NCBI GenBank assembly: GCA_027620395.1
Contig: JAQBZY010000115.1
Span: 1-5,817, forward strand
DNA from: Pseudomonadota bacterium
GTDB taxonomy: Bacteria > Pseudomonadota > Alphaproteobacteria > Rhodospirillales > Casp-alpha2
Reading direction: 5' to 3'
Length of the DNA: 5,817 nucleotides
This document shows positions 5,810 to 5,817 of the stretch, one piece after another (within the stretch, counting starts at the first letter, position 1; every line of letters begins with the position of its first letter). The position numbers were made by a program, and so were the translations under genes. Below the pieces are notes generated by a model. The model had not been told where the DNA came from, ran no database searches, and saw only the letters and a program-made list of their open reading frames with translations.

Positions 5810-5817
5810 CGTTGAAC

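Larger units (their letters stand above)
125..5817 (+). mobile_element. Tn554-like element with three tyrosine recombinases (left end and transposition operon; right end outside window)
   Basis: The block joins a disrupted host frame, a repeat-rich leader and four co-directional genes. Three of these are tyrosine recombinases or relatives, and the fourth is TnpC-like. Tn554 carries tnpA (~361 aa), tnpB (~630 aa) and tnpC (~125 aa), and inserts site-specifically in a conserved gene (radC). This block has one TnpA-sized gene, two TnpB-sized genes and one TnpC-like gene. The left boundary at about 125 is inferred from where ParB similarity and host codon use stop; it may be off by several bases. 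No passenger gene or right end is seen, because the sequence stops 8 bases after the fourth gene. The same operon could instead belong to a larger genomic island, with the leader an ordinary intergenic region. Confidence 0.6.

Noticed and set aside
1..5817. CRISPR array, tRNA or rRNA genes
   Set aside because: No regularly spaced direct repeats and no tRNA or rRNA-like segments were seen on either strand.

Overview
The window is GC-rich with alphaproteobacterial-style codon use. Strong G/C third positions, C-termini with runs such as AANDN, and a CTTGAC-type promoter core all fit a rhizobial or sphingomonad-like replicon, possibly a plasmid. This taxonomic reading is inference from composition only.

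Layout. (1) Bases 2 to about 124 encode the middle of a ParB/RepB/Spo0J-type nuclease domain, with the HRR box and the ENxxRE box. The reading frame then runs into foreign, AT-richer codons and stops at 154. This looks like a parB-like gene cut by an insertion, with the left end of the inserted element near 125. (2) Bases 125-503 hold no convincing gene. They hold a dense set of perfect inverted repeats (224-262, 291-316, 318-327, 340-357, 375-387), a candidate promoter, and a 10-base motif CTGTCYTCTT (143-152, 418-427) whose reverse complement (491-500) covers the Shine-Dalgarno of the first recombinase. (3) Bases 504-5809 are a tightly packed four-gene, same-strand operon: a ~385-codon tyrosine recombinase broken by an in-frame TAG at 849-851; a 603-aa recombinase-like protein; a 623-aa tyrosine recombinase; and a 160-aa HTH plus coiled-coil protein resembling TnpC of Tn554 (DUF6262-type). 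The junctions are an 11-bp overlap, a 3-bp gap and another 11-bp overlap.

The gene set resembles the Tn554 family (TnpA about 360 aa, TnpB about 630 aa, TnpC about 125 aa) but carries two large TnpB-sized proteins instead of one. It also differs from RIT (recombinase-in-trio) elements, whose three recombinases are smaller and which lack the TnpC-like gene. The most likely reading is a site-specific, Tn554-like mobile element inserted in a conserved gene. Its recombinases probably act together on the element ends, with the small protein as an accessory or directionality factor. The right end and any passenger genes lie beyond the window. The amber codon in the first recombinase, if real, suggests a crippled copy or one dependent on readthrough. 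The second recombinase lacks the first catalytic arginine, which suggests a division of labour among the three.
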